Numbered from the stretch's first letter, positions 46,594 through 56,340 are shown. The stretch: 64,000 nt of DNA from Crenothrix polyspora (GCF_900163755.1 NZ_FUKI01000169.1:1-64000), one strand, 5' to 3'. The notes: generated by a model from the letters alone, not told the origin. Program-made: numbers and translations.

Positions 46594-46627
46594 TTATAAA
46601 TCAATGCTATATTTATTGATTTTATAA
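46594..46627. promoter_or_regulatory. Inverted repeat, possible activator site
   Basis: TTATAAATCAAT and ATTGATTTTATAA form an imperfect inverted repeat centred about 67 bp upstream of the predicted sigma-54 start. It could be an upstream activator site or a bending-protein site; the AT richness also allows chance. Confidence 0.35.
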
Positions 46628-46720
46628 GATGGCGGACATGAAAAGGCTGCGACAAAAATTGCTATACCTAGTAAATTAGACCCGTAGGCCAACAGGAATG
46701 GATGCCGATAAATTGTCTCA

Positions 46721-46746
46721 CTGCAACTTTTGTTGCAGGGTTTTTT
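46721..46746 (+). terminator. Hairpin with T tract, or palindromic activator site
   Basis: CTGCAAC-TTTT-GTTGCAG followed by GG and six T has the form of an intrinsic terminator on the + strand, yet no + strand gene precedes it. The palindrome lies about 185 bp upstream of the sigma-54 start, where an NtrC-type regulator could also bind. Confidence 0.4.
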
Positions 46747-46808
46747 ATGGTGGGTAGATAAAGTCAAACAGGGATAGAGGGGTTATTCTGGTCGTCAGGC
46801 CATATAAG

Positions 46809-48242
46809 TCACTGCCCAGCACCAGAGCAGTCATCTTCACGCCGTAGCAGGCGTTTGTTCAGGGCTTGGCGTGAAATGCCCAGCAAGCTGGCCGCCAAGC
46901 CCTGGTTACTGTCGGCACGGCGCAAAGCTTCATTAATTAATGACTCTTCGGATTCTTTTAAGGTCGGCAAGCGTTCAGGAAAATTGTTGGCCGACACCTG
47001 TGCGAGTGGGGCATCCAAAATGGCCTGTGTGCCAAGTTCCACAGCCCCCGCATCTTTAAAGCTTTGTATAGGTAACATTGTCCCTTGGCAGCGGGCGACC
47101 GCATCAAACACCATGCCTTCAAGCTCGCGTATATTGCCGTGAAAAGGATAATTTCTAAGCCACTGGTACAGTGCCAACGGTATGCTGGGCGCAGGTTTAT
47201 TCAAAGCCAGTGCGGCTTTTTCCACAAAATGCGAAGTTAACTGCGGCAGGTCTTCCAGGCGTTCACGCAAGGCAGGTAGCTGGATGTGGTGGGTACGCAG
47301 GCGGAAATACAGGTCTTTACGGAACGTCCCATTCTCGACATCGCCCCGTACATTACAATGGGTGGCCACCACCACGCGTGCGCGGTTTTGCCGTGGCCGG
47401 TCAGCACCTAAGGGATAATAACTGCCATCTTGCAATAACCGTAACAGCTTCACCTGGGAGGCCATCGCCAAGTCGCCTATTTCATCAAGAAACAAAGTCC
47501 CCTCGCCCGCACTGGCCACCAAGCCTTCGCGGGGACGGTCAGCACCGGTAAACGAACCCTTGGCATGGCCAAACAGCGTATCTGAAAACATGGTGTCATC
47601 CAACCCCGCCACATTGACCGCCACCAACTGGCCAGGCCGTCCTGACAAGCGGTGCAAGACCTGGGCAATGAGCTCCTTGCCGGTGCCGGTTTCCCCTGCA
47701 ATCAACACAGGCTGCGGGGAGGTGGCAATGGCTTCGATATAGCGGAAGATGGCAAACATCGCTGGGCTTTGGGTGACAATGTCGGCAAACGCCGCCGGTT
47801 GGTGCGGGCTGTTGGTCAGCAGGCGGTCTTTAATGGACAGGAATTCAGCACGTAAAACCCGAAGCTCCATAGCACGCCGGATAGCGGCGACCAAGCAGGC
47901 TTTATCCACAGGTTTTACCAGGTAATCACAAGCACCTGCCTGCATACACTGCACGGCTATTTGCAGGTCATTGGTGGCGGTCATCATAATCACTGCTTTA
48001 TCGGGGTATTCGGCGGCTATCTGTTCCAGCAAATCCCTGCCCGATAAATACGGCATCATCAGATCCAGCACGACCACATCGACCGTCTGTGTTGCCAATA
48101 ATGGCATGACGGCACGACTATCATCAAGGCTATGAACCTCTGGAAAACCTGATGTTCTGAGCACCAGGCTGGCGCTGTGTAATAACTGTGCTTCGTCATC
48201 AACCAGCAACACCGAACAATGGGACAGTGACTTATAGGACAT
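46809..48242 (-). CDS. NtrC-family sigma-54 response regulator
   Basis: Cytoplasmic activator of sigma-54 promoters, 477 aa. The receiver domain has LLVDDE and phospho-acceptor Asp near residue 60 (VVVLDLMMP), with LVKPVD. The AAA domain has Walker A GETGTGKE, the loop GSFTGA (usually GAFTGA) that contacts sigma-54, and FLDEIGDL. A Fis-type helix-turn-helix lies at the C-terminus (LAASLLGISRQALNKRL). It follows the kinase gene by 2 bases. The sigma-54 site at 46554-46569 is the nearest likely target. Confidence 0.93.
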   Translation of the reverse strand: MSYKSLSHCSVLLVDDEAQLLHSASLVLRTSGFPEVHSLDDSRAVMPLLATQTVDVVVLDLMMPYLSGRDLLEQIAAEYPDKAVIMMTATNDLQIAVQCMQAGACDYLVKPVDKACLVAAIRRAMELRVLRAEFLSIKDRLLTNSPHQPAAFADIVTQSPAMFAIFRYIEAIATSPQPVLIAGETGTGKELIAQVLHRLSGRPGQLVAVNVAGLDDTMFSDTLFGHAKGSFTGADRPREGLVASAGEGTLFLDEIGDLAMASQVKLLRLLQDGSYYPLGADRPRQNRARVVVATHCNVRGDVENGTFRKDLYFRLRTHHIQLPALRERLEDLPQLTSHFVEKAALALNKPAPSIPLALYQWLRNYPFHGNIRELEGMVFDAVARCQGTMLPIQSFKDAGAVELGTQAILDAPLAQVSANNFPERLPTLKESEESLINEALRRADSNQGLAASLLGISRQALNKRLLRREDDCSGAGQ

Positions 48243-48244
48243 GG

Positions 48245-50275
48245 TTAGAGCCTAGGGGTAGATACAGGGAAGACAACACGGGCGCGGGTACCTTTACCGG
48301 CAGCCGAAGAAAAACTCAATCGACCCGCGTGGGCACGCACCAAAGAGGCCGTAATGGCAAGGCCAAGCCCCGTACCACCTGAGCCTTGCTTGGTGGTAAA
48401 GAACGGGTCGCAAAGTTGTGTGAGGTGTTCGGCGGCGATGCCACAACCTTCATCACGGACTTCAAGGCAGACTTTTTGGCTCTCCGGCAACGGAAAAGTG
48501 GTGATGGCCACGGCACAGCTTGGGTCGGGCAAAGCTTCCAGTGCGTTGACCAGTAGATTGACCACCACCTGTTCTATTTGTTGGGGGTCGCCCGACAGCA
48601 GGGGCAATCCGTCCGCCAGCTGCATGGTAAAGTGCCCGCTCTTGCGGGTAATGAGGTGGTTTAACAAGCGCACTGCACATTCGACAGCCTCATTCAGGGA
48701 AAACTGTACCTGGGTACATGCCACTTGAGGCCGGGAAAAATGCTTTAAATCCGCCACAATGCGTTCAATGCGCTTGGCACCATCCTTGATGTCATGGATT
48801 AACACAGGCAGAGCCGTACGCATTTCACTGTACGGCAAGCCACCTAAAGAGAAATCACCGGCATCTTGGACATGGTCATCCAATATCTCCTGGGCATCAC
48901 CCCAGCTATCTTCCAACAGGCTGGAATTCATCAAGATCAGTTGGTTGGGGTTGTTAATTTCATGCGCCACACCGGCCACCAACGTCCCCAACGCAGTCAT
49001 CTTGTTGGCCTGGATGAGCTTGAGCTCCTGTTGGCGTGCGGTTTCTTCCAACTGCTTGCGGGTGCTGATGTCGCGTATGATAGCGGTTACATAGACATCC
49101 TCGCCGCGTACCCAGCTGGAAATCGACAGCTCCAATGGAAACTCACTGCCATCCTGCCGTCGCCCAACCCATTCAAGTGCGGTACGGTTAGGATTTAACG
49201 GGCTATTGCCATCTGTAAATGTAAACCCAGGTAGCAACTGCACCAATGGCATGCCCAAAGCGTTATCCCGTGTGTAACCGAACATAGCGGTAGCACCCCG
49301 GTTCCACGACACAATCGTTTTATAGCTGTTAACCGATACAATGGCTTCATGGGCGGATTCCGTAATGGCGCACAATTGCTCTTCACTATCCCGCAATGCC
49401 ACTTCAGCGTGTTGCCGTTCCACAATCTCCTGCTGCAAATGGCTATGGGCACGGCGTAAATCCAGCGTGTATTTGCGTAGGCGCAAAAACTGGTAAATCA
49501 CATAGCCCACCAGCACAACAGCAACCAGGTAAAGCCACAGCCGATGCGTTTTTGCCCTGTCTTCCGCCGCGCTGCCGTGGCTGTTTAGGGCTATCTGGAA
49601 ATCATCGACAGCGGCGGTGATCGGGGTATCGATAATGTCACGTAACAACTCGTCCAGCTTGGGCAGTACCTTAACGATAAGCCCGCCGTGTGCCAGTAAA
49701 ATCCGGTAATCTTTTGGCAGCGGCTTAAGCTTGGCCAAACGATTCAGCTCACCCTGTATAGCTTGCGCCGATTCAGGATCAGGCGTGGCCATAAAACTGA
49801 ACATGGCTTGCCATAATGGGCCTGTTTGTGCAGGCGTGTCCGATTTGCCCCTTGGGTTCAATGCTTTGCCAACCAAGTTGAAATACATGACTGAATTACG
49901 TAACAAGGCGTTGTCAGACTTGAAGTATTCGGCCTTTGCCAATTTGTCCTGTAATACCGTGGCCAAGGCATCAGCCGATTTGGCCAAGTTTTGCCCCGTC
50001 CCGCTAACGACAGGGCGTGAGTCTGTTTTTAAGCTATTGGCCAGGCGGAGCAATTCATGTCCCGCCAGTGTCAGCGCATCGTAATTGGGCAATAAACCGG
50101 CACGTGCCAGCAGGATATCGCGCATCAGCTCCGCCTCGCGCAATTCAATGACACGCAGTGTTTCCTGCAGGCGGTTACGGCGATCCAGATCCGGGGGGGT
50201 GCTTTTTAGCCATAAATAAGTCAGTGCCAATAACAGGCTGCTAATGATCAAAATAGGCTTCCAGACGTTAGCCAT
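48245..50275 (-). CDS. Membrane sensor histidine kinase (DAHL-PAS)
   Basis: A 676-aa kinase. TM1 lies at about residues 8-23 and TM2 at about 247-265, enclosing a periplasmic region with EAELMRDILLARAGLLPNYDAL, like the DAHL sensor domain. A PAS domain follows (about 297-415), then HisKA with the phospho-His in VAGVAHEINNPNQL (about residue 440), and the ATPase domain with VVVNLLVNALEA, DEGCGI and GGTGLGLAITASLV. Its start overlaps the peroxidase stop (TAATG), so the three genes form one operon. It is the probable partner of the adjacent regulator; the signal is unknown. Confidence 0.92.
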   Translation of the reverse strand: MANVWKPILIISSLLLALTYLWLKSTPPDLDRRNRLQETLRVIELREAELMRDILLARAGLLPNYDALTLAGHELLRLANSLKTDSRPVVSGTGQNLAKSADALATVLQDKLAKAEYFKSDNALLRNSVMYFNLVGKALNPRGKSDTPAQTGPLWQAMFSFMATPDPESAQAIQGELNRLAKLKPLPKDYRILLAHGGLIVKVLPKLDELLRDIIDTPITAAVDDFQIALNSHGSAAEDRAKTHRLWLYLVAVVLVGYVIYQFLRLRKYTLDLRRAHSHLQQEIVERQHAEVALRDSEEQLCAITESAHEAIVSVNSYKTIVSWNRGATAMFGYTRDNALGMPLVQLLPGFTFTDGNSPLNPNRTALEWVGRRQDGSEFPLELSISSWVRGEDVYVTAIIRDISTRKQLEETARQQELKLIQANKMTALGTLVAGVAHEINNPNQLILMNSSLLEDSWGDAQEILDDHVQDAGDFSLGGLPYSEMRTALPVLIHDIKDGAKRIERIVADLKHFSRPQVACTQVQFSLNEAVECAVRLLNHLITRKSGHFTMQLADGLPLLSGDPQQIEQVVVNLLVNALEALPDPSCAVAITTFPLPESQKVCLEVRDEGCGIAAEHLTQLCDPFFTTKQGSGGTGLGLAITASLVRAHAGRLSFSSAAGKGTRARVVFPVSTPRL

Positions 50276-51255
50276 TAGCGGGGCTCCACGGCCTTTCGGG
50301 TGACAGGTTTACCCAGGTATTCCCCTGTCAAGCTGTTTAGGAACTTGACGAGCAAACTACGCTCTTGGCTGGAAAGCGGCTTGCCTAGCTGATCCTCGGC
50401 CATCGTATCTACAGCTTCTTCCAGGCTGGTAGCACGGCCATCATGAAAATACGGCGCGGTAACAGCCACATTGCGTAGGCTGGGTACGCGGTAAACACCT
50501 AGGTCACGTTCATTTTTGGTGACTGTATAGCGGCCGTCATCGGCCACTTTGGGATTACCCTTGGGCTCACCAAAAATACCAAACTTCTGGAACAGGTTGC
50601 CGCCGATATTCATCCCTTGGTGGCAGGCCACACAGCCGAGCGACTTAAACAGCTGGTAGCCTTGCTGTTCTCCCGTATTCAGCGCATTTTTTTCACCGCG
50701 TAGAAATCGGTCAAAACGGGCATTGGGGGTGGCCAAGCTACGTTCAAAACAGGTTAATGCATCAACCAGATTGAATTTGTTCAGGCCATCGGGGTAAATA
50801 GGGGCAAAATCCTTTTTATAACTGGCATCAGCACTGAGGGCGGCCAGCAATTCGGGCCAGGTGGCGTTCATAATTCTGGGGTTTAGCATCACTTTTTCGG
50901 TATGTGCCTCCAGGGTGGTTACTACGCCGTCCCAGTTGTAAAAGTAGTTAAAGCCGACATTGAACAGGCTGGGCGTGTTGCGCAAAACAGCAACACCATC
51001 GGCTGATTCGGCACGTTGTTTGCCATCCATTGCGCCGCTGTCGAGTGGATGGCAAGTGGCGCATGATCGTGTGTGTTGATTGGAAAGCCTGTTGTCATGG
51101 AACAGGCGCTTGCCCAAAGCTACTTTCCCTGGATTTTCGGTGTTGGTAAGCGGCAGGGGCGCAAGCGGCTCCTCCAATGGTTCGGCTGCAAGAGCGTGAC
51201 ATAACAGTAATCCCGTGCTAATCCATAGATAAGTGGTAAGTTGATTTTTTGTCAT
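50275..51255 (-). CDS. Di-haem peroxidase-like (MauG/CcpA family) protein
   Basis: An exported di-haem cytochrome of 326 aa (start taken at ATG 51255; signal peptide ends CHALAAE). Haem motifs are CATCH and CVACH, with GVYRVPSLRNVAVTAPYFHDGRATSLEEAVDTM at the C-terminal haem region. The position corresponding to the peroxidase Glu (NPIEM in the other copy) reads NPRIM, so classical peroxidase activity is doubtful. The gene starts the operon with the kinase and regulator, suggesting it supplies or reports a redox signal to them. Confidence 0.85.
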   Translation of the reverse strand: MTKNQLTTYLWISTGLLLCHALAAEPLEEPLAPLPLTNTENPGKVALGKRLFHDNRLSNQHTRSCATCHPLDSGAMDGKQRAESADGVAVLRNTPSLFNVGFNYFYNWDGVVTTLEAHTEKVMLNPRIMNATWPELLAALSADASYKKDFAPIYPDGLNKFNLVDALTCFERSLATPNARFDRFLRGEKNALNTGEQQGYQLFKSLGCVACHQGMNIGGNLFQKFGIFGEPKGNPKVADDGRYTVTKNERDLGVYRVPSLRNVAVTAPYFHDGRATSLEEAVDTMAEDQLGKPLSSQERSLLVKFLNSLTGEYLGKPVTRKAVEPR

Positions 51256-51467
51256 CTTCGTTTTGGGGTGATGTGTTAACAGCTTTCCGGATAAGAAGTG
51301 ATAACACATTACTACAGCCATTTTTAGTCTAACGAATATAAACAATTATCCATTTATTTTAAATTTGCCGAAGGACATAGGATTTTTGTTTCGGCAAGCT
51401 TACCATAAACGTGTTTTAAAAATCTCTCTCTTAAATCAATGTTAATTGAGCTTGGATTTTACGCCTT

Positions 51468-52736
51468 CTAATTGTAAATAGGCAGTTTTGCTATCCGTGT
51501 ATCAATGTCTTTTATCGTTCTTTTGTAAATGCCGCTGTTAATTGAGCTATAGCGTTTTTTAAATTCTGCTTCGCTCATGTGCTCAGGTAAGTCTGTTGGA
51601 TCGGGCATAAAATCACGGTAATGGGTAATCTCTGACATAGATTTTTGCAATTGTCGTGCGCTTTCTGGTGATTGTGTTGCGGTTTCGCCAAAACGTGTGC
51701 CGGCTTTGTCGGCGGCTAAATCAATAAAACTAAAGCCGCTGCCAGTTTTGGCATCACTTAATTCTTTTTCTTCGCCCATCATTTGAGCAAGTTGGCCATT
51801 AGCCGATGCAGTAATCGCCGCTGTTGCAATAAAATGTTGCGCTAAATCAATTCGTTTGTATAAAAACGTTGATGTTCGCCGAACCGTAGTGGTATCTAGT
51901 ATATGGCCAGGCAATGCGAGCATGCCTTCTTTATTGACGTAATCATTAATTGTAAAAATAACCTGTTTATTTTCTTCAATCGCCGTCTCTGGCGTTGAGC
52001 GCTGGTACGCCAAGGCAAACAGCGGTTTAAGTAATTCAGCCAACGATAAGCGCCACTTGGGATCGTGGCGCTTAATAACATCTGCCAGTGTTTGCTGGTA
52101 CGGATTAACTGCGTTGCTAATAGTGCTTTCGCCGCCGTGGGCTAATAAGTTACGCGCTTTTACCAACGCTTCTCGATTAGGATGGTAAGTGATGGTGATT
52201 TTATCATCGCTTATGTTAATGGCTTGAATAGGGTGAGTGGCCAGAATAAAATAATCTTTTAATGAGCTGTGTTCAATCACTTGATTGATAATAAAGGCTG
52301 CTAATTTAGACGGCAGTAATAATTTTCCGGCTTTAAATTTGGTAAGGCTAGGCAATGCCGCATTGTCTTCGTTGCCTAGGCGGAAGGTGATATTGATATA
52401 CTTGCCTAAACGGTTTTCCGGTAAAGTCGCAGTAACAATAAACTTAAGTTTATTTTCTTTGATGGAAATATGGACGGCACTTTTACTGTAGCGGTTTAAT
52501 AAATAATTGGCGGCGAGATTTAAATCGGCGTGACTTAATTCCAGTGTAGCGATTGCATCGGGTTTAGTTTTAGAGCCTTCGTGGAGTATTTTTTTGGCAC
52601 GCACAATATCGGCAGGCTTCATGATCCACTTTAAGGCAACATCGGGGGTATCGCCGACGGCACAAAATACCAAGACGGCAGAGGCTAACAACAGAGCCGC
52701 TAAGCCATAAAGTATCAGGCGTAATAAGGTTTTCAT
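51468..52736 (-). CDS. Conserved membrane-anchored protein of unknown function
   Basis: A 422-aa protein with one N-terminal transmembrane anchor (LLRLILYGLAALLLASAVLVF) and a large domain, probably periplasmic. The later part contains a stretch with ELSDAKTGSGFSFIDLAADKAGTRF that has a conserved look, with a helix and an IATAAITA segment before it. I do not recognise the family with confidence. It ends the ppx unit, 9 bases downstream of ppx, which suggests co-expression. Confidence 0.6.
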   Translation of the reverse strand: MKTLLRLILYGLAALLLASAVLVFCAVGDTPDVALKWIMKPADIVRAKKILHEGSKTKPDAIATLELSHADLNLAANYLLNRYSKSAVHISIKENKLKFIVTATLPENRLGKYINITFRLGNEDNAALPSLTKFKAGKLLLPSKLAAFIINQVIEHSSLKDYFILATHPIQAINISDDKITITYHPNREALVKARNLLAHGGESTISNAVNPYQQTLADVIKRHDPKWRLSLAELLKPLFALAYQRSTPETAIEENKQVIFTINDYVNKEGMLALPGHILDTTTVRRTSTFLYKRIDLAQHFIATAAITASANGQLAQMMGEEKELSDAKTGSGFSFIDLAADKAGTRFGETATQSPESARQLQKSMSEITHYRDFMPDPTDLPEHMSEAEFKKRYSSINSGIYKRTIKDIDTRIAKLPIYN

Positions 52737-52745
52737 ACAGAAAAC

Positions 52746-54245
52746 TTACGAAAACTCCAATTTAAAGCCAGCTGATTTAAGATAATCGGCCTCCTGGATA
52801 AGATCGGCATGCGTTAAGGGCAGTTGTAATAAGTAGTCTTTAGAAAAGTGTAGTCGAATTTTGTTTTTTACTAAGTTGACTTTAAAGTCCAACAGCGTAT
52901 GTTCGTAGCGATTGCGGTGTAGCACCACGGCCAAGCGTAAAATAACACTCAGAAAAATGCCTTGCTCATCCCACGGCGTGGGTAAATCACTGAAATTTGT
53001 TTTCGAGAATTTACGTCGGTGCGCCTTTACTACGGTGGCCAGAATCTTTTGATCTTGACTGGAAAATCCGGCTAAATCGCCATTTTCAATAATATAGGCA
53101 CTGTGTTTATGGTATTGGCTGTGGGCAATGTCCATGCCGATTTCGTGTAGCGCCGCTGCCCAGTTTAAAAATTGCACTACGGTGTTGTTAGTGAACAGCG
53201 GTGTATCAATACCCAGTTGCGTTAGCATATTCGCAATGGTTTGCTGAATACGGGCTGCATGTTCCTGGTCGGTATGGTAGCGCTCTGCCAAGGCGTTAAC
53301 CGTGGTTGAGCGGATATCGTCATCGTATAAACGGCCTAATAAATCTAAGACCAAACCTTCGCGTAACGCACCGTCTGAAATTGTCATTTGCTCAATCTTC
53401 AGGCTTTTAAACACGGCATAGACAATGGCCACACCACCGACAAAGACCGGTAAGCGTTCGTCATCTAATTCAGGCAAATTTAATTCATTAACATGATTAC
53501 ACTGGCTCATATAAGCAACTAATTGTTCCAAACCATCACGGGTAATGCCGTTATTACTCCAATTTTTGGCCTGTAACACTTTGGCAATTGAACGCAAACT
53601 CCCAGATGCACCTATCGCTTCTTGCCAATGTTTGCTGTGGTAATCTTTTTCAAACGGTTCTAAACGTTGTTCGGCAAATAATGTCGCTTGCGTAAAAGCG
53701 CTTTTTGATAAACGGCCATCTTTAAAAAACTGATTGCTCATAGACACACAGCCCATATTCAGGCTTTCTTTTTTTAACGGTGTGTTGCCAGTGCCAATAA
53801 TACACTCGGTACTGCCACCGCCAATGTCCATGACAAAGCGTTTATTGCCATTGCCGCCCAGACTGTATGCCACGCCCATATAAATCAAGCGCGCTTCTTC
53901 AATACCGGAAATAATATGAATGGGATGGTTTAACGCTTGCTCGGCGAGCAGTAAAAATTGTGGGGCGTTTTTGGCGGTGCGTAAGGTATTGGTTCCTACC
54001 ACGCGCACATTACCAGGCGGCACATCGCGAAGTCGCTGGCTAAAGCGTTCTAAGCAACTTAACGCGCGTTCCTGGGTTTTGATGTCGAGCAGGTTTTTTT
54101 TGTCTAAACCCGCCGCTAATCTCACCATTTCTTTCAGCCGATCAATAATTTGCAGGCTGCCGTTATGGTAACTACAGATGATCATGTGAAAGCTATTTGA
54201 GCCTAAATCTACAGCAGCAACAATTTCGGGGACTTTTTTTGGCAC
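52746..54245 (-). CDS. ppx: Exopolyphosphatase (Ppx/GppA family)
   Basis: Releases phosphate from the end of polyphosphate; some family members hydrolyse pppGpp. The 499-aa length and C-terminal HD-type region (AALHEIGMDIAHSQYHKHSAYII) fit Ppx. The ASKHA fold is seen in VAAVDLGSNSFHMIICSY, FVMDIGGGSTECIIG and the catalytic-type Glu in SGIEEARLIY. It is divergent from the ABC exporter. Confidence 0.9.
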   Translation of the reverse strand: MPKKVPEIVAAVDLGSNSFHMIICSYHNGSLQIIDRLKEMVRLAAGLDKKNLLDIKTQERALSCLERFSQRLRDVPPGNVRVVGTNTLRTAKNAPQFLLLAEQALNHPIHIISGIEEARLIYMGVAYSLGGNGNKRFVMDIGGGSTECIIGTGNTPLKKESLNMGCVSMSNQFFKDGRLSKSAFTQATLFAEQRLEPFEKDYHSKHWQEAIGASGSLRSIAKVLQAKNWSNNGITRDGLEQLVAYMSQCNHVNELNLPELDDERLPVFVGGVAIVYAVFKSLKIEQMTISDGALREGLVLDLLGRLYDDDIRSTTVNALAERYHTDQEHAARIQQTIANMLTQLGIDTPLFTNNTVVQFLNWAAALHEIGMDIAHSQYHKHSAYIIENGDLAGFSSQDQKILATVVKAHRRKFSKTNFSDLPTPWDEQGIFLSVILRLAVVLHRNRYEHTLLDFKVNLVKNKIRLHFSKDYLLQLPLTHADLIQEADYLKSAGFKLEFS

Positions 54246-54388
54246 GAGGATTCCGGTTTTTTACCTACAAAACTTGGTAGTTTCTGCTAAAATCAACGGC
54301 TTTACACTGCCGTTCTTAATGATATTGCCGTCTAAGACAGGTATTAATTTAACTTATTTCCGAGATTCCGTTAAGTAATAGTTTCACT

Positions 54389-55318
54389 ATGCACGCATTG
54401 TCCCTACGTAATCTCACAAAAACCTACAATAATGGCTTTCAAGCGCTTAAAGGCATCGATTTGGACGTGGAAGCGGGCGATTTTTTCGCACTGCTCGGCC
54501 CCAATGGTGCCGGTAAGTCCAGTGCAATTGGCATTATTAGCTCCTTGGTGAACCCTACCAGCGGTAGCGTCAGTGTGTTTGGTCATGATTTAAAACGTGA
54601 GCGCGATAAAGCCAAAAGTTGTATTGGTTTAGTACCGCAAGAGGTTAATTTTAACCAGTTTGATACGGTCAAAGCCATTGTTTTTAATCAGGCTGGTTAT
54701 TATGGCATGCCGCGTAAACTGGCGTTGCAGCGCACCGAAATCTGCCTTAAACAAATGGATTTATGGGATAAGCGCGACAGTATCTCCAGACGCTTGTCCG
54801 GTGGTATGAAGCGTCGTGTGATGATAGCCCGTGCGATGGTGCATGACCCCAAATTGTTGATTTTAGATGAGCCGACAGCAGGTGTAGACATAGAAATTCG
54901 TCGTGCCATGTGGAAATTGATGAAGGAAGTCAACGAGCAAGGCACCACCATTATTTTAACCACGCATTATCTGGAAGAGGCTGAAAGCCTGTGCCGCAAT
55001 ATCGCCATTATCGACCAGGGCAGAATTGTCGAAAACACCGATATGGCCAGTTTGCTGGCGAGGCTGAATCTGGATCATTTTGTGTTGGATTTGGCGGAGC
55101 CACTGGTCATGTCGCCACAACTGGATGGCTATCAGGTGGAAAAATTTTCCGCTAAGGTGCTGAATGTCGCTGTGCCCAAAGAAGTCGGCCTTAACCATCT
55201 GTTTAGCCAGCTCAGCGCACAAAACATCAAGGTTGTCAGCCTGAAAAACAAAACCAATCGCCTGGAACAATTGTTTATGGATTTAATTGAATCCAAGCCC
55301 GTTAGTGCCCCCCCATGA
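54389..55318 (+). CDS. ABC transporter ATP-binding protein (YadG-like)
   Basis: A 309-aa ATPase of an ABC-2 export system. Walker A GPNGAGKSS, signature LSGGMKRRVMIARAM, Walker B LLILDEPTAGVD, and the H-loop TTHYLEEAE are complete. The C-terminal extension is typical of the YadG/CcmA-like group. Its stop overlaps the permease start (ATGA at 55315), so the two proteins are made together. Substrate unknown. Confidence 0.92.
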   Translation: MHALSLRNLTKTYNNGFQALKGIDLDVEAGDFFALLGPNGAGKSSAIGIISSLVNPTSGSVSVFGHDLKRERDKAKSCIGLVPQEVNFNQFDTVKAIVFNQAGYYGMPRKLALQRTEICLKQMDLWDKRDSISRRLSGGMKRRVMIARAMVHDPKLLILDEPTAGVDIEIRRAMWKLMKEVNEQGTTIILTTHYLEEAESLCRNIAIIDQGRIVENTDMASLLARLNLDHFVLDLAEPLVMSPQLDGYQVEKFSAKVLNVAVPKEVGLNHLFSQLSAQNIKVVSLKNKTNRLEQLFMDLIESKPVSAPP

Positions 55319-56079
55319 ACCACTTCATTGCCTTTAAAACCATTGTTAGAAAAGAAATTTACCGTTTTTTGCGTATTTGGCCACAAACTTTGTTGCCACC
55401 GGCGATTACCACCGCCTTGTATTTTTTAATATTCGGCAAGTTGATGGGTGAGCGCATTGGCGCGGTGAATGGCGCAAGTTATATGGATTACATTGTGCCG
55501 GGCATTATTTTAATGTCGGTGATCAGCCACGCGTATTCCAACGTGGTGTCGTCTTTTTACTCCACTAAATTTCAGCGCAATATTGAAGAATTACTGGTGG
55601 CACCGGTACCCAATGGGGTAATTTTGGCAGGTTATATTTGTGGCGGGGTTGCCAGAGGTTTACTGGTAGGCGCAGTTGTGGCGTTAATATCACAGATATT
55701 TACCGATATTGCCGTTAACAATGCTATGATTGCCCTAACAAGTGCGCTATTAACCGCCACCGTGTTTGCCTTGGCGGGCTTTATCAACGCCACACTGGCT
55801 GAAAGTTTTGACGATATATCGCTGATCCCCAACTTCGTGTTAACGCCACTCAGTTACTTAGGCGGCGTATTTTATTCTGTTGATATGCTGCCCGCTATTT
55901 GGCAAAAAATATCGTTGGGAAATCCTATACTGTACATGATCAATAGCTTTCGCTACGGTTTGATTGGCATTACCGATGTTGATGTGCCAGTAGCGTTTGC
56001 TATGATGGGCGGGTTTATTGTGCTGTTAACGCTGGTTAGCTTGATCTTGTTGCACAAAGGCATTGGCATTAAAAATTAG
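55315..56079 (+). CDS. ABC-2 type permease (YadH-like)
   Basis: A 254-aa membrane subunit with six hydrophobic segments and the ABC-2 permease pattern (YMDYIVPGIILMSVI, ELLVAPVPNGVILAGYICGG, and FVLTPLSYLGGVFYSVDMLP). It pairs with the upstream ATPase and probably exports a lipid, polymer or drug-like compound. The family is near-universal in gammaproteobacteria and its substrate is not settled. Confidence 0.92.
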   Translation: MNHFIAFKTIVRKEIYRFLRIWPQTLLPPAITTALYFLIFGKLMGERIGAVNGASYMDYIVPGIILMSVISHAYSNVVSSFYSTKFQRNIEELLVAPVPNGVILAGYICGGVARGLLVGAVVALISQIFTDIAVNNAMIALTSALLTATVFALAGFINATLAESFDDISLIPNFVLTPLSYLGGVFYSVDMLPAIWQKISLGNPILYMINSFRYGLIGITDVDVPVAFAMMGGFIVLLTLVSLILLHKGIGIKN

Positions 56080-56148
56080 TGCGCTTGTGCTGGTGGCTTG
56101 GCTTAAACCGTGTCGGTCATTTAACATTAAGGTGTTGAGTCGTTTATC

Positions 56149-56340
56149 ATGAGAGCAATCAAATTTACCTCGTGGCAAGAAGACCGTTTTTTTATGGGTT
56201 TTCTTAATGAATACCCTGATTATCAAACCCAAGGTTTGACTAAAGAAGAGCTTATCGAAAACTTGAAAGACTTGTTAATTGACCTTGAGTCTGGGCAAGT
56301 ACCGTATATTCGTAAGGTTGAAGAGTTATGGGTCGCTTGA
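56149..56340 (+). CDS. HicB-like antitoxin domain protein, apparently orphan
   Basis: A 63-aa protein with the UPF0150/HicB-like pattern: a degenerate N-terminal strand region (FTSWQEDRFFMGFLNEYPDYQTQG) and the helix LTKEELIENLKDLLIDLESG. Such proteins normally neutralise a HicA RNase encoded beside them. The ORF overlapping its 3' end (56328-56480, starting MGRL) opens like some HicA proteins but soon reads through a REP-like repeat and is not HicA thereafter. Confidence 0.6.
   Translation: MRAIKFTSWQEDRFFMGFLNEYPDYQTQGLTKEELIENLKDLLIDLESGQVPYIRKVEELWVA

Larger units (their letters stand above)
46475..46808. other. Regulatory spacer between RTX gene and response regulator
   Basis: No ORF is supported in this 334-bp spacer. 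It holds the RTX 5' leader, a sigma-54-like promoter, an AT-rich inverted repeat and a hairpin with T tract, described separately. Confidence 0.55.
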
